This document shows positions 35,679 through 46,487 of a stretch of DNA of 64,000 nucleotides, in pieces. Source of the stretch: Clostridiales bacterium (GTDB lineage: Bacteria; Bacillota; Clostridia; TANB77; SIG350); the NCBI GenBank assembly GCA_015056545.1, contig SVGE01000007.1, positions 19,152 to 83,151 of the forward strand. Reading direction: 5' to 3'. Under the pieces are notes generated by a model. That model did not search any database. It saw nothing but the letters and a program-made list of their open reading frames with translations, and had not been told where the DNA came from. The position numbers and the translations under genes are program-made. Numbering within the stretch: position 1 is the first letter of the stretch; the number at the start of each line of letters is the position of its first letter.

Positions 35679-38093
35679 ATGAGAGAATATGAGTTTAATA
35701 AAATAGAAAAGAAATGGCAAGATATTTGGGATAAAGAAGAAACTTTTAAAACTGGAGAAGATTATTCAAAAGAAAAATTTTATGGATTAGTAGAATTTCC
35801 TTATCCATCAGGACAAGGTCTTCATGTAGGACATCCAAGAAGTTATACTGCAATAGATATAATTGCACGTAAAAAAAGACTTCAAGGATACAATGTGCTA
35901 TTCCCTATGGGTTGGGATGCATTTGGACTACCAACAGAAAACTATGCAATAAAAAATAAAATACATCCTAAAATAGTTACACAAAATAATGTAGATAATT
36001 TTAGAAGACAATTAAAAATGTTAGGTTTTTCTTTTGATTGGTCAAGAGAAGTAAACACAACAGACCCAGCTTATTACAAATGGACACAATGGATTTTCTT
36101 AAAATTATTTGAAAAAGGATTAGCATACAAACAAGAAATGCCAATTAATTTCTGTACAAGTTGTAAAGTAGGTCTTGCAAATGAAGAAGTTGTAAATGGT
36201 GTTTGTGAAAGATGTGGAAGTGAAGTTGTTCAAAAAGTAAAAAGTCAATGGATGCTTAAAATAACTGAATATGCACAAAGATTAATTGATGATTTAGATG
36301 ATTTAGACTATATTGAAAAAGTTAAAATACAACAAAAAAATTGGATAGGTCGTTCAGAAGGTGCTGAAGTTGAATTTTGTTTAAAACAAGTAGATGAAAA
36401 ATTAACAGTTTATACAACTAGACCAGATACATTATTTGGTGTTACATATATGGTTTTATCACCAGAACATCCATTAATTAATAAATATGCAGATAAAATA
36501 GAAAACATAGAAGAAATTAATAAATATAAATTAGAGTCAAGTAAAAAATCAGATTTTGAAAGAACTGAACTTGCTAAAGATAAAACAGGCGTTGAATTAA
36601 AAGGAATTACAGCAATTAATCCAATAAATAATAAAGAAATACCTGTTTGGATTTCAGACTATGTATTAATGACATATGGAACAGGTGCAATAATGGCTGT
36701 TCCAGCACATGATGAAAGAGACTGGGAATTTGCTAAAAAATTCGGAATAGAAATTATTGAAGTTGTTAAAGGTGGAAGAAATGTTCAGGAAGAAGTATTT
36801 ACAGATGTATATGATGGAACAATGACAAATTCAGGTTTCTTAGATGGATTAAATGCTAAAGAAGCTATTAATGTTATGATAGATCACTTAGAAAAAGAAG
36901 GTATAGGAAAAAGAAAAGTAAACTTCAAATTAAGAGATTGGGTATTTAGTAGACAACGTTATTGGGGAGAACCTATTCCACTTGTATATTGTGAAAAATG
37001 TGGATGGCAAGCTATACCTGAAAGTGAATTACCATTGACACTTCCAGAAGTAGATAGTTATGAACCAACAGATAATGGTGAATCACCACTTTCTAAAATG
37101 GAAGACTGGATAAATACAACTTGTCCATGTTGTGGTGGTCATGCTAGAAGAGAGACAGATACTATGCCTCAATGGGCAGGTTCATCTTGGTATTTCTTAA
37201 GATATATTGACCCAGAAAATGATGATTTCTTAGCAGCAAAAGAAAAATTAAATTACTGGCTACCAATTGACTGGTATAATGGTGGAATGGAGCATACAAC
37301 ACTTCACTTATTATATTCAAGATTTTGGCATAAGTTTTTATATGATATTGGTGTTGTACATACAAAAGAACCATATCAAAAACGTACTTCACAAGGTATG
37401 ATACTTGGTGAAAATAGTGAAAAAATGTCTAAATCAAGAGGAAATGTAATTAATCCAGATGATATAATTAGAGAATATGGAGCAGATACATTAAGAGCAT
37501 ATGAAATGTTTATAGGTGCATTTGACCAAGCAACACCATGGTCTATGCAAGGTGTTAAAGGATGTTATAAATTCTTAGAAAGAGTTTGGAAAATGCAAGA
37601 AATGTTAGTTGATGGAAATGAATATTCAACTGAAATGGAAACAAATATGCATAAAGCAATTAAGAAAGTTACAGATGATATTGAAAAAATGAAATTCAAT
37701 ACAGCTATATCTACATTAATGAGCTTAGTAAATGATTTTTACAAACTACAAAGAATTAATAAAAAAGAATATGAAACTTTCCTAATATTATTAAATCCAA
37801 TAGCTCCACATATTACAGAAGAAATATGGGAAGAAATAGGATTAGAAGGACAAATTGCACATACAAAATGGCCAGAATATGATGAAGAAAAAACAATAGA
37901 TAATGTTATAGAAATTCCAGTTCAAATGAATGGTAAAGTTAAAGAAATTATAACTGTACCAGTAGATAGCACAGAAGAAATTGTAAAAGAAACAGTTCAT
38001 AATAATGAAAACATTCAAAAACAATTAGAAGGAAAAACTATTGTTAAAGAAATATATGTAAAAGGAAAAATATATAATATTGTTGTAAGATAA
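35679..38093 (+). CDS. leuS: leucyl-tRNA synthetase
   Basis: This 804-residue class I synthetase charges tRNA-Leu. It has HIGH as HVGH in [13 protein letters not shown] and KMSKS as EKMSKSRG. The CP1 editing domain (about residues 225-420) contains [12 protein letters not shown] and [16 protein letters not shown] zinc-knuckle-like cysteine block [23 protein letters not shown] is at about 160-185. I use ATG 35679, 8 bases from AGAGG, rather than 35673. It ends the DUF5711-cvpA-LCP-rsfS-leuS operon, with a terminator at 38104. Confidence 0.97.
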   Translation: MREYEFNKIEKKWQDIWDKEETFKTGEDYSKEKFYGLVEFPYPSGQGLHVGHPRSYTAIDIIARKKRLQGYNVLFPMGWDAFGLPTENYAIKNKIHPKIVTQNNVDNFRRQLKMLGFSFDWSREVNTTDPAYYKWTQWIFLKLFEKGLAYKQEMPINFCTSCKVGLANEEVVNGVCERCGSEVVQKVKSQWMLKITEYAQRLIDDLDDLDYIEKVKIQQKNWIGRSEGAEVEFCLKQVDEKLTVYTTRPDTLFGVTYMVLSPEHPLINKYADKIENIEEINKYKLESSKKSDFERTELAKDKTGVELKGITAINPINNKEIPVWISDYVLMTYGTGAIMAVPAHDERDWEFAKKFGIEIIEVVKGGRNVQEEVFTDVYDGTMTNSGFLDGLNAKEAINVMIDHLEKEGIGKRKVNFKLRDWVFSRQRYWGEPIPLVYCEKCGWQAIPESELPLTLPEVDSYEPTDNGESPLSKMEDWINTTCPCCGGHARRETDTMPQWAGSSWYFLRYIDPENDDFLAAKEKLNYWLPIDWYNGGMEHTTLHLLYSRFWHKFLYDIGVVHTKEPYQKRTSQGMILGENSEKMSKSRGNVINPDDIIREYGADTLRAYEMFIGAFDQATPWSMQGVKGCYKFLERVWKMQEMLVDGNEYSTEMETNMHKAIKKVTDDIEKMKFNTAISTLMSLVNDFYKLQRINKKEYETFLILLNPIAPHITEEIWEEIGLEGQIAHTKWPEYDEEKTIDNVIEIPVQMNGKVKEIITVPVDSTEEIVKETVHNNENIQKQLEGKTIVKEIYVKGKIYNIVVR

Positions 38094-38103
38094 TAAAAGG
38101 ATA

Positions 38104-38144
38104 AAATAACTTCAGTTTAATTTAAGCTGGAGTTATTTTTTTAA
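38104..38144 (+). terminator. leuS terminator
   Basis: AAATAACTTCAG (38104-38115) pairs with CTGGAGTTATTT (38127-38138), with one T.G, followed by TTTT. Transcription then meets the 32-bp repeat array. Confidence 0.75.
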
Positions 38145-38155
38145 AAACATACAAT

Positions 38156-38348
38156 TAGCTTACAAAAATGTGAAAAAATAAATAAAAATGGTTGCAAAAA
38201 CGTGATAAAAATACAAGAAATACTTGCAAAAATGTGACAAAACACTGAAAATAAGTTGCAAAAGCGTGAAAGTAATCACTTAAAAAGCACATAAAAATGT
38301 GAAACTATACACAAAAAAATGCATAAAAACGTGAAAGTATATAATATA
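38156..38348 (+). repeat. six-copy degenerate tandem repeat with 32-bp period
   Basis: The core GCA(A/T)AAAA(C/T)GTGA recurs with GTGA beginning at 38170, 38202, 38234, 38266, 38299 and 38331, i.e. spacings 32, 32, 32, 33 and 32. Odd copies read TGTGA and even copies CGTGA, which hints at a 64-bp higher-order unit. Each copy carries A-tracts about a helical turn apart. It lies between the leuS terminator and the terminator at 38356 and has no coding potential. Confidence 0.85.
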
Positions 38349-38355
38349 AAAGAAT

Positions 38356-38392
38356 AAAAGGTTGTTTCTCAACAGAAGAGAAACAACCTTTT
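38356..38392. terminator. bidirectional terminator
   Basis: A perfect 15-bp stem AAAAGGTTGTTTCTC / GAGAAACAACCTTTT (38356-38370, 38378-38392). It ends the small minus-strand gene and insulates the repeat array. Confidence 0.85.
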
Positions 38393-38397
38393 AACTT

Positions 38398-38583
38398 TCA
38401 TACAAGAATTAATGATTCAAGTAGACTTATGTCTTTTTCTATCTTTACCATCCAAGCATATCTTATTATTCTCCGATAATCCTTACTAGAAAATTTAAAA
38501 ATTACTTGTTTACCATTATCATAAGAAAGTTTTAACCGACAATACCAAACACCATTTTTTCTAAAAACACAAAAAGCTTTCAT
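38398..38583 (-). CDS. hypothetical small protein, 61 aa
   Basis: I do not recognise this protein. It is basic, with beta-strand-like N-terminal segments (FCVFRKNGVWYCRLKLSYDNGKQVIFKF) and a C-terminal helix (RRIIRYAWMVKIEKDISLLESLIL). The strong AAGGAGAGG site 8 bases before the ATG and its own terminator support it being real. It sits between the 32-bp array and queA, on the opposite strand. Possible relation to the array is only positional. Confidence 0.6.
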   Translation of the reverse strand: MKAFCVFRKNGVWYCRLKLSYDNGKQVIFKFSSKDYRRIIRYAWMVKIEKDISLLESLILV

Positions 38584-38759
38584 AACATCCTCTCCTTAAA
38601 AATTAGAATTAAATTAATATGTATATGTTTAACATTATATTATATGCAACTAAAAATAATATATGTATTTTTATATATTTTAATTTAAAATACAGTAGAT
38701 TTTTATAATAAAATATAATATAATTATACGGAAGAAATAGAATGAGAAGGAATGAAAAA

Positions 38760-40920
<2,161 letters not shown>

Positions 40921-40941
40921 TAATTAATAGGAGTGATTATT

Positions 40942-42522
40942 ATGATGAAAAAAATAGTAAGTATGTTAGCTATTAGTATAATGTTGTTATCAGTTATTTC
41001 ATTTGGTGTAGGAATAACTTTTAAAGATGTTGAAAATCACTGGGCTAAAAATGAAATATATGCAATGGCTGAAAAGTGGATAATATTAGGAAAAGGTGAT
41101 GGAACATTTGCACCAGATGAGAAAATTATTAAATCACATGCTTTTTTAATGTTTTCTAGACTGATGGGATTTTATGAGGAAGAAAATAAAGAAATTGTTG
41201 AAAATGCAACAGAAGAATATTCTGAAATATTACAGCAAAATGGAATTAAACAAGCAAAAGCAGAAATTGCTTTTCTTGTAAAAACAGAAGTTATTTCTAT
41301 GGAAGATATAATAGAGTTGTTAGGGAATGGACAAGAAGAAAAAAATCTAACAAGAGAAGAAGCTGCATATATTTTTGTTAAATTATTAAATGATGAGGAT
41401 AAATTAAACACATTTATTAGTGAAATATTCAAAGATACAGATGAAATAGATGATAAATATATTAAGCATGTTGAATATGTGAAGAATATTGGGCTAATGC
41501 TTGGAATGGATGAAAATAATTTTGGGCCAAAAGAAAATGTTACTAGAGCACAAGTTGCAACTATTCTTTATAGGGTAGATGAGATAATTTATGAAAGAAA
41601 ATTAACAGAAATAAATGGTGAAATTAGAGAAATATCAGATAAAGAAATTAGTGTATATGTTGGTGAAGAAGAAAGAATATATAATATAACACATGATACA
41701 TTAGTATTTTCAGATACTGAACTTATACAAATAGAAACACTAAAAAAAGGTGACCTAGTACAATTATTTGTAAAAGATAATAATGATATAGATAGGATAT
41801 ATCTTAATAATGTAGAAAAAAATGTGTATGGTACATTTGCGGGATATGAAATAAATAGTGAAACAAAAAAAGTTGAAAAAATATATATTATTCAAAACGA
41901 TAAACAATATGCATATTTAGTATATGATAATGTTATTGTAAAAAATGGAAATAAAACAGTAAATATAGAAAATATAAAAGTTAATGAAAATATAGAATTA
42001 CAAATATTAAATGGTAAAGTAAAACAAATAGACATTGGTAAAATATATTATAAAGAACAAGGAATAATAGAAGAAATAATAATTGGAAAACAAAATTATA
42101 TAACAATTAAAAATTTAAAAGGGGAAAGTGTTAAATATTTATTATTAAAAGATAGTTTATATGATTTTGATGGAGCAGAAGGTAATATCTATGATTTAAG
42201 ATTAGAAATGGATGTTGAATTAACAGTAAATAATGACGGTGTAGAAAAAGTAGAAGTTGTAACATTAACTAATATTGAAATTTTAAAAGGAAAAGTAGAT
42301 AAAATATTACCTAAAATATATGTATTTACAATGATAAATGAAGAAGGGCAAACATTAATGATGTTTTTAGATGAAGAAGAAACAGTTATAAAAACACAAA
42401 ATGGTGTAGCTAAAGATATTACAGATATAAAACAAGGTGACAATGTAAGTATATATGGAAGATATGAAGGAGATGTTTTCTATCCTATACAAGTAATAAT
42501 ACATAATGGGGAGGTAAAATAA
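40942..42522 (+). CDS. SLH-domain secreted protein with repeated C-terminal domain
   Basis: This 526-residue protein has a signal peptide (MMKKIVSMLAISIMLLSVIS) and SLH modules at about 22-70 (FKDVENHWAKNEIYAMAEKW, then GKGDGTFAPDEK) and 150-200 (YVKNIGLMLGMDENNFGPKE). Residues 210-526 hold repeated beta-rich segments (KGDLVQLFVKDNNDIDRIYLN; VNENIELQILNGKVKQID; KQGDNVSIYGRYEGDVFYP). The SLH part binds secondary wall polymer; the rest is of unknown function. It starts at ATG 40942 behind GGAG, and its TAA overlaps the cyclophilin ATG by one base. Confidence 0.8.
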   Translation: MMKKIVSMLAISIMLLSVISFGVGITFKDVENHWAKNEIYAMAEKWIILGKGDGTFAPDEKIIKSHAFLMFSRLMGFYEEENKEIVENATEEYSEILQQNGIKQAKAEIAFLVKTEVISMEDIIELLGNGQEEKNLTREEAAYIFVKLLNDEDKLNTFISEIFKDTDEIDDKYIKHVEYVKNIGLMLGMDENNFGPKENVTRAQVATILYRVDEIIYERKLTEINGEIREISDKEISVYVGEEERIYNITHDTLVFSDTELIQIETLKKGDLVQLFVKDNNDIDRIYLNNVEKNVYGTFAGYEINSETKKVEKIYIIQNDKQYAYLVYDNVIVKNGNKTVNIENIKVNENIELQILNGKVKQIDIGKIYYKEQGIIEEIIIGKQNYITIKNLKGESVKYLLLKDSLYDFDGAEGNIYDLRLEMDVELTVNNDGVEKVEVVTLTNIEILKGKVDKILPKIYVFTMINEEGQTLMMFLDEEETVIKTQNGVAKDITDIKQGDNVSIYGRYEGDVFYPIQVIIHNGEVK

Positions 42523-43226
42523 TGAATAGTGATATTAAAATATTAATAGCATTTATGGCAGTATTTATTTTGCTTATAGGTGGAATTGTACTTTTTGAAA
42601 ATGCAAGAAATTCAGGTAGTGATACTCCACCAGTATTATCAACAAATAACAATAAAGAACTAATAAAACCAACTAAGTACCAAGATATTGGTGAAAATTA
42701 TCCAATAGCAACAATAACAATGAATGATGGAAAAACAATTAAATTAGAGTTATATCCTAATATAGCTCCTACAACAGTTGAAAACTTTATTGATTTAGCA
42801 AATTCAGGTTTTTACAATGGTGTTACTTTCCATAGAGCATCAAAAGGATTTGTTATTCAAGGTGGTGACCCTGATGGTGATGGAACAGGAGGACCTGGAT
42901 ATAGTATAGTTGGGGAATTTGAGGAAAATGGTTATGAAAATAATTTAACACATAATATAGGAGTTATTTCAATGGCAAGAGCAGGCTATAGTTATGATAG
43001 TGCAGGTTCGCAATTTTTTATAGTAACTGGTGAAAATGCAAAATTAAGTCTAGATGGTTTATATGCAGGTTTTGGAAAAGTAATTGAAGGTATGGATATT
43101 GTTACAGAAATAGAAAATTTAGATACAGAAAGTGAAATAATTATAAATAAACCAATTATTAAAAGTATAACAGTTGATACAAAAGGTGTAACATATGATG
43201 CACCAGAAAAATTAGCTGAAAAATAA
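42522..43226 (+). CDS. peptidyl-prolyl cis-trans isomerase, cyclophilin type
   Basis: This 234-residue exported foldase has an anchor helix (about residues 4-24) and a cyclophilin domain (about 60-225). It has FHRASKGFVIQGGDP with the catalytic Arg, GVISMARAGYSYDSAGSQFFIV and LDGLYAGFGKVIEGMDIV. It likely assists folding of secreted wall proteins such as the SLH protein, to which it is coupled by a one-base overlap. A terminator follows. Confidence 0.92.
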   Translation: MNSDIKILIAFMAVFILLIGGIVLFENARNSGSDTPPVLSTNNNKELIKPTKYQDIGENYPIATITMNDGKTIKLELYPNIAPTTVENFIDLANSGFYNGVTFHRASKGFVIQGGDPDGDGTGGPGYSIVGEFEENGYENNLTHNIGVISMARAGYSYDSAGSQFFIVTGENAKLSLDGLYAGFGKVIEGMDIVTEIENLDTESEIIINKPIIKSITVDTKGVTYDAPEKLAEK

Positions 43227-43233
43227 ACAATAA

Positions 43234-43266
43234 AAGGGCAATATTAAATAAATATTGCTTTTTTTA
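43234..43266 (+). terminator. rho-independent terminator
   Basis: GCAATATT (43238-43245) pairs with AATATTGC (43251-43258), extended by A/T pairs, followed by TTTTTTT. Confidence 0.8.
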
Positions 43267-43275
43267 TATAAAAAG

Positions 43276-43304
43276 TTGAAAATTATGTAAAGTAGATGTA
43301 TAAT
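43276..43304 (+). promoter_or_regulatory. promoter of the kinase-like gene
   Basis: TTGAAA (43276-43281), 17 bases, and perfect TATAAT (43299-43304). Confidence 0.8.
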
Positions 43305-43365
43305 TAAATAGGAAAAAATTTAAATATATTATAAATTAATTTTTAATTTTATAGGAGGTAGAGAA

Positions 43366-43932
43366 ATGTTTATTGTTATCACAGGTTTAGATGGAAGCGG
43401 AACAACATCTTTAGCAGAAAAGTTACATGAAATGGACAAAGGCTCAATTTTACTTCGGACACCAAGTTTAGAATATTGTCGTGAGTTAATCGACAAAAGC
43501 GTAAGGGAAACATCTCCTTTAGCACATTACTATTTTTATTTGTCATCAGTTATTTATATGTCTGATTATATAAAGAAAAACTGTGACTATAAAAACAAGA
43601 ACGTGTATTGCGTTAAGTATCTTATTGATACAGTTGTTTCACATCAGGAAGCGGGTTTGGATGTTAAACTGGATTATGAAACAGATGGCATCTTAAAACC
43701 GGATTTAACTGTTTTTGTTCAATTGGATGAACAAATCAGACAAGAGAGGATTACAAAGCGTGGCAAGTCAGTATTTGACAAACTTTTGGATGATGACAAA
43801 ACAAGAAACAATATTTATGACAGATTTAAAAATCTGTTAGATGAAAACACAGTTTATTTTGACAATATAGAGAAAGACATAAATAAAAATGCAAAAGCGT
43901 TGTATGAAAAAATAACAAAATTTAATATGTAA
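43366..43932 (+). CDS. thymidylate kinase-like P-loop nucleotide kinase
   Basis: This 188-residue P-loop kinase has Walker A GLDGSGTTSLAEKL, with Thr replacing the conserved Lys of GKT/GKS, and a lid-like segment ITKRGKSVFDKL. The fold resembles dTMP kinase or a deoxynucleoside kinase; the changed P-loop makes substrate uncertain. Arginine codons CGG, CGT and AGG are used and Asp/Lys-rich codon choice is richer in G+C than neighbours, so it looks transferred. It is a single-gene unit between two terminators, with its own promoter and AGGAGG site. Confidence 0.7.
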   Translation: MFIVITGLDGSGTTSLAEKLHEMDKGSILLRTPSLEYCRELIDKSVRETSPLAHYYFYLSSVIYMSDYIKKNCDYKNKNVYCVKYLIDTVVSHQEAGLDVKLDYETDGILKPDLTVFVQLDEQIRQERITKRGKSVFDKLLDDDKTRNNIYDRFKNLLDENTVYFDNIEKDINKNAKALYEKITKFNM

Positions 43933-43970
43933 AGAATATACCTTAGGAAATCTTCCTAAGGTATATTCTT
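43932..43970. terminator. bidirectional terminator
   Basis: A 17-bp perfect stem (43932-43948 with 43954-43970), loop AATCT. It also covers the stop region of the minus-strand membrane gene. Confidence 0.85.
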
Positions 43971-46158
43971 ATTTTCTAATCCACATACATGGGTAAATAG
44001 AATAATCTAAATTTGCATCATTTATATAAATATATCCATATTCACCAATATATCTTATCATATTAGTATTATTTGCATATGGTGTCATAAATACCATATT
44101 TTCTTTTTCTTGAATATTATTTTTAGTTATATATGTATAATATTCAAAAGAATTAAGTAAAAATATATAATCTTCTGATGTATTCTGATAATATCTTGAA
44201 ATATCTTTATCTTGCAAATGAGTAAAACTATTCCAATAATATGGTAAAACGCCTTTTTCTTTAACATGTATATGATTTTGTGCTAATAATATAGTAGATT
44301 TTGTTTTTAATATTTTGCTTTTTTCTTCTGTTGAAAAAGAATTATATAAGTTATCATTTAAAAATTTTCGTATAGATGAATCTACCCAATAATTTGAATT
44401 ATTAGTATCAAATTTATTTATTACTAATGGCTCTTTTGTAATTAATAAATAAGCTTCATCTGTTTCATCAATAATTTGCCAAGTTATATTTTTATCCATA
44501 AAAGTTCCGAAAGTAATTTCTTTTGCAGTAAATATTGGTTTTGTAAGATTAAATAAAATAATGCAACATATTATTGTACCAAAAACAATAATGGTAATCA
44601 TTCTTGGTATTTTATTTCTTCTTAAATAATCAAAGATTTCTCTAATTTCTAATATTAAATATCCTAATATACAAACAAGCAATGTATCATATAAATGGTT
44701 AAATAAAAACATATGCTTTTGCAGATCAGCTTCTCCATTAGACATAAATGGCATTACCATTGCAATTCCTGTAGCTAATGTTAACCCAACTAAAAATATT
44801 ATCCTTAATATTGGAGTAGAATATAGCATTGTAATTTTCTGTGAAGGTATTTGAATATCCTTTTTAAATTTAACAAATTGTATTATAAAGAAAATAAGCA
44901 TTCCTGTAAAAAACAATACAATCCAATACATATTTGTAATATTTATATCATTTCTAAAATTACTCCATAATGAAAAATTAGTGTTTTGACTTAACTTAAT
45001 TTCACTATATTCTTTTGTATAATTAGATAAATACATAGGTTTAATAATACTAGCATTAATTAATGAAATATCTAATTTTTCAAAAAATCTATCTAAATGT
45101 AGTAAATAGTATCTTAATACTTTAGTTTTACTTAATGCAGAATATACTTTTTCATTAAAACTATCTGAATAAATATTAAATTTATGTTCACCATCATATG
45201 CGTTTGTATTTGCCAAACTAATATATCTTTGATTAATATCCATTTCAAATAAATCTTGCTCTGGTGTGTCAGAATCCTTTAATATTCCATAAAATACTGC
45301 ATTAAAGTTTGTTGCTTTTTCCATCCATAAAGGAGTTTTATTTAAAAATGCAACAGATGCAAAAATACATATAATAGATGAAACTATTAAAACAATTCTT
45401 GTATATGATTTAGTAGATAAAAACATAATTATTAATCCAACAATTGAGTATATTACTGCTATTGGAACATTTGCTGCTTTAGAACAAGCAAATATATATG
45501 TAAATAAAATAAATAAGAAATATGTAAATATATTAAATTTTGTTATTTTTCTATGTTCTCTATAACAATTTAGGGTATATACTAGTATTCCTGTAATTAA
45601 TATAAAAGTACAATATTGAAGAGCTTCACCATAAAAAGAATTAAAATATATTATATATCCTAAATCAAAAAATACTAAACATAATATAATAAAAATTAAT
45701 ATATTTATAAAATGATTATCACTTTCAAATCCTTTATATAAAAAAGTAAAACCAATGGCAAAAATAACAATATATATTTGTGCTAAATATGTAATATCAT
45801 ATTTAGAAACATCATTGCCACTGAAATAATTATTTATATAATTAAATAATTTAGAAAGTTTTATGAAGAAAAATTGTGATGATGTGTATTCTGTTGTATC
45901 TAATGGGTTTTCCTTAAAAAGATTAGTAGCAACTTCGAAAAAAGTATTTCCACTTATTTTCATCCTATAAAATTGATTAAAATAGTAAGAAGTATTACTA
46001 TTATCTATATAACTAATATTATTTGGCTCCATTACCCTTATAAAATCACCATTGTCAGATAAACCAGTTATAGCAGGATAATGCAATATAACGTTACATA
46101 AAACAATAGTAAATATAAATACAAATATACCAGTACATATTTTAAATATATTATTCAA
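43969..46158 (-). CDS. polytopic membrane protein fused to a DUF6273-like domain
   Basis: This 729-residue protein has about twelve membrane helices and extracellular loops (residues 1-560). An early loop motif LSDNGDFIRVMEPNN resembles GT-C-like glycan transferases of the WsfD type. The C-terminal 160 residues are soluble: ITWQIIDETDEAYLLITKEP, then the DUF6273 pattern SIRKFLNDNLYNSFSTEEKSKIL, ending SIYPCMWIRK. DUF6273 usually occurs on extracellular proteins, so it is probably outside the cell here. The start is TTG 46158 behind GGGGTG. Enzyme activity is inferred. Confidence 0.65.
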   Translation of the reverse strand: MNNIFKICTGIFVFIFTIVLCNVILHYPAITGLSDNGDFIRVMEPNNISYIDNSNTSYYFNQFYRMKISGNTFFEVATNLFKENPLDTTEYTSSQFFFIKLSKLFNYINNYFSGNDVSKYDITYLAQIYIVIFAIGFTFLYKGFESDNHFINILIFIILCLVFFDLGYIIYFNSFYGEALQYCTFILITGILVYTLNCYREHRKITKFNIFTYFLFILFTYIFACSKAANVPIAVIYSIVGLIIMFLSTKSYTRIVLIVSSIICIFASVAFLNKTPLWMEKATNFNAVFYGILKDSDTPEQDLFEMDINQRYISLANTNAYDGEHKFNIYSDSFNEKVYSALSKTKVLRYYLLHLDRFFEKLDISLINASIIKPMYLSNYTKEYSEIKLSQNTNFSLWSNFRNDINITNMYWIVLFFTGMLIFFIIQFVKFKKDIQIPSQKITMLYSTPILRIIFLVGLTLATGIAMVMPFMSNGEADLQKHMFLFNHLYDTLLVCILGYLILEIREIFDYLRRNKIPRMITIIVFGTIICCIILFNLTKPIFTAKEITFGTFMDKNITWQIIDETDEAYLLITKEPLVINKFDTNNSNYWVDSSIRKFLNDNLYNSFSTEEKSKILKTKSTILLAQNHIHVKEKGVLPYYWNSFTHLQDKDISRYYQNTSEDYIFLLNSFEYYTYITKNNIQEKENMVFMTPYANNTNMIRYIGEYGYIYINDANLDYSIYPCMWIRK

Positions 46159-46270
46159 ATTTTTTCACCCCAAGAATATATTAATATATTTTTTTTATAA
46201 TTACAAGAAAAATAACTTGAAAAGATAAACTACATATGATATATTACAAAGAGAAAAGAGGTGTAAGAAA

Positions 46271-46336
46271 ATGTCAAATAAAACCAAAGTAATATGCCAT
46301 AAAGTGCTAAATACTAGGGGGGGGGGTGTTCTATAG
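46271..46336 (+). CDS. short ORF containing a G10 tract (possibly phase-variable)
   Basis: AGAGGTG precedes ATG 46271. As written the ORF encodes 21 residues (MSNKTKVICHKVLNTRGGGV) and ends at TAG 46334. The codons cross a run of ten G (46317-46326). With nine G, or twelve, it would instead continue in frame to TAG 46404-46406, giving about 44 residues (VFYRIRISLIDMPKNTKNLR in the tail). A terminator follows at 46373-46424. The protein is not recognised. The gap 46159-46487 otherwise contains no gene. Confidence 0.45.
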   Translation: MSNKTKVICHKVLNTRGGGVL

Positions 46337-46372
46337 AATAAGGATATCTTTAATTGACATGCCAAAAAATAC

Positions 46373-46427
46373 AAAGAACTTAAGAATATATTACGACAAA
46401 ACGTAGTATAGTCTTAGGTTCTTTTTT
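46373..46427 (+). terminator. terminator after the G-tract ORF
   Basis: AAAGAACTTAAGA (46373-46385) pairs with TCTTAGGTTCTTT (46412-46424), with one G.T, followed by TTT. Confidence 0.7.
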
Positions 46428-46487
46428 GTGTGCATGAACCTAGGGAGCCATTACCCAATAATGGAAATTTTAAAAGGAGGAATTTTT

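Noticed and set aside
38156..38348. CRISPR array
   Set aside because: The copies are degenerate through their whole length, have no identical repeat plus unique spacers, and no cas genes are in the window.
38584..38759. preQ1 riboswitch before queA
   Set aside because: The short leader is A/T-only with no pseudoknot-type C/G-rich stem characteristic of preQ1 aptamers.
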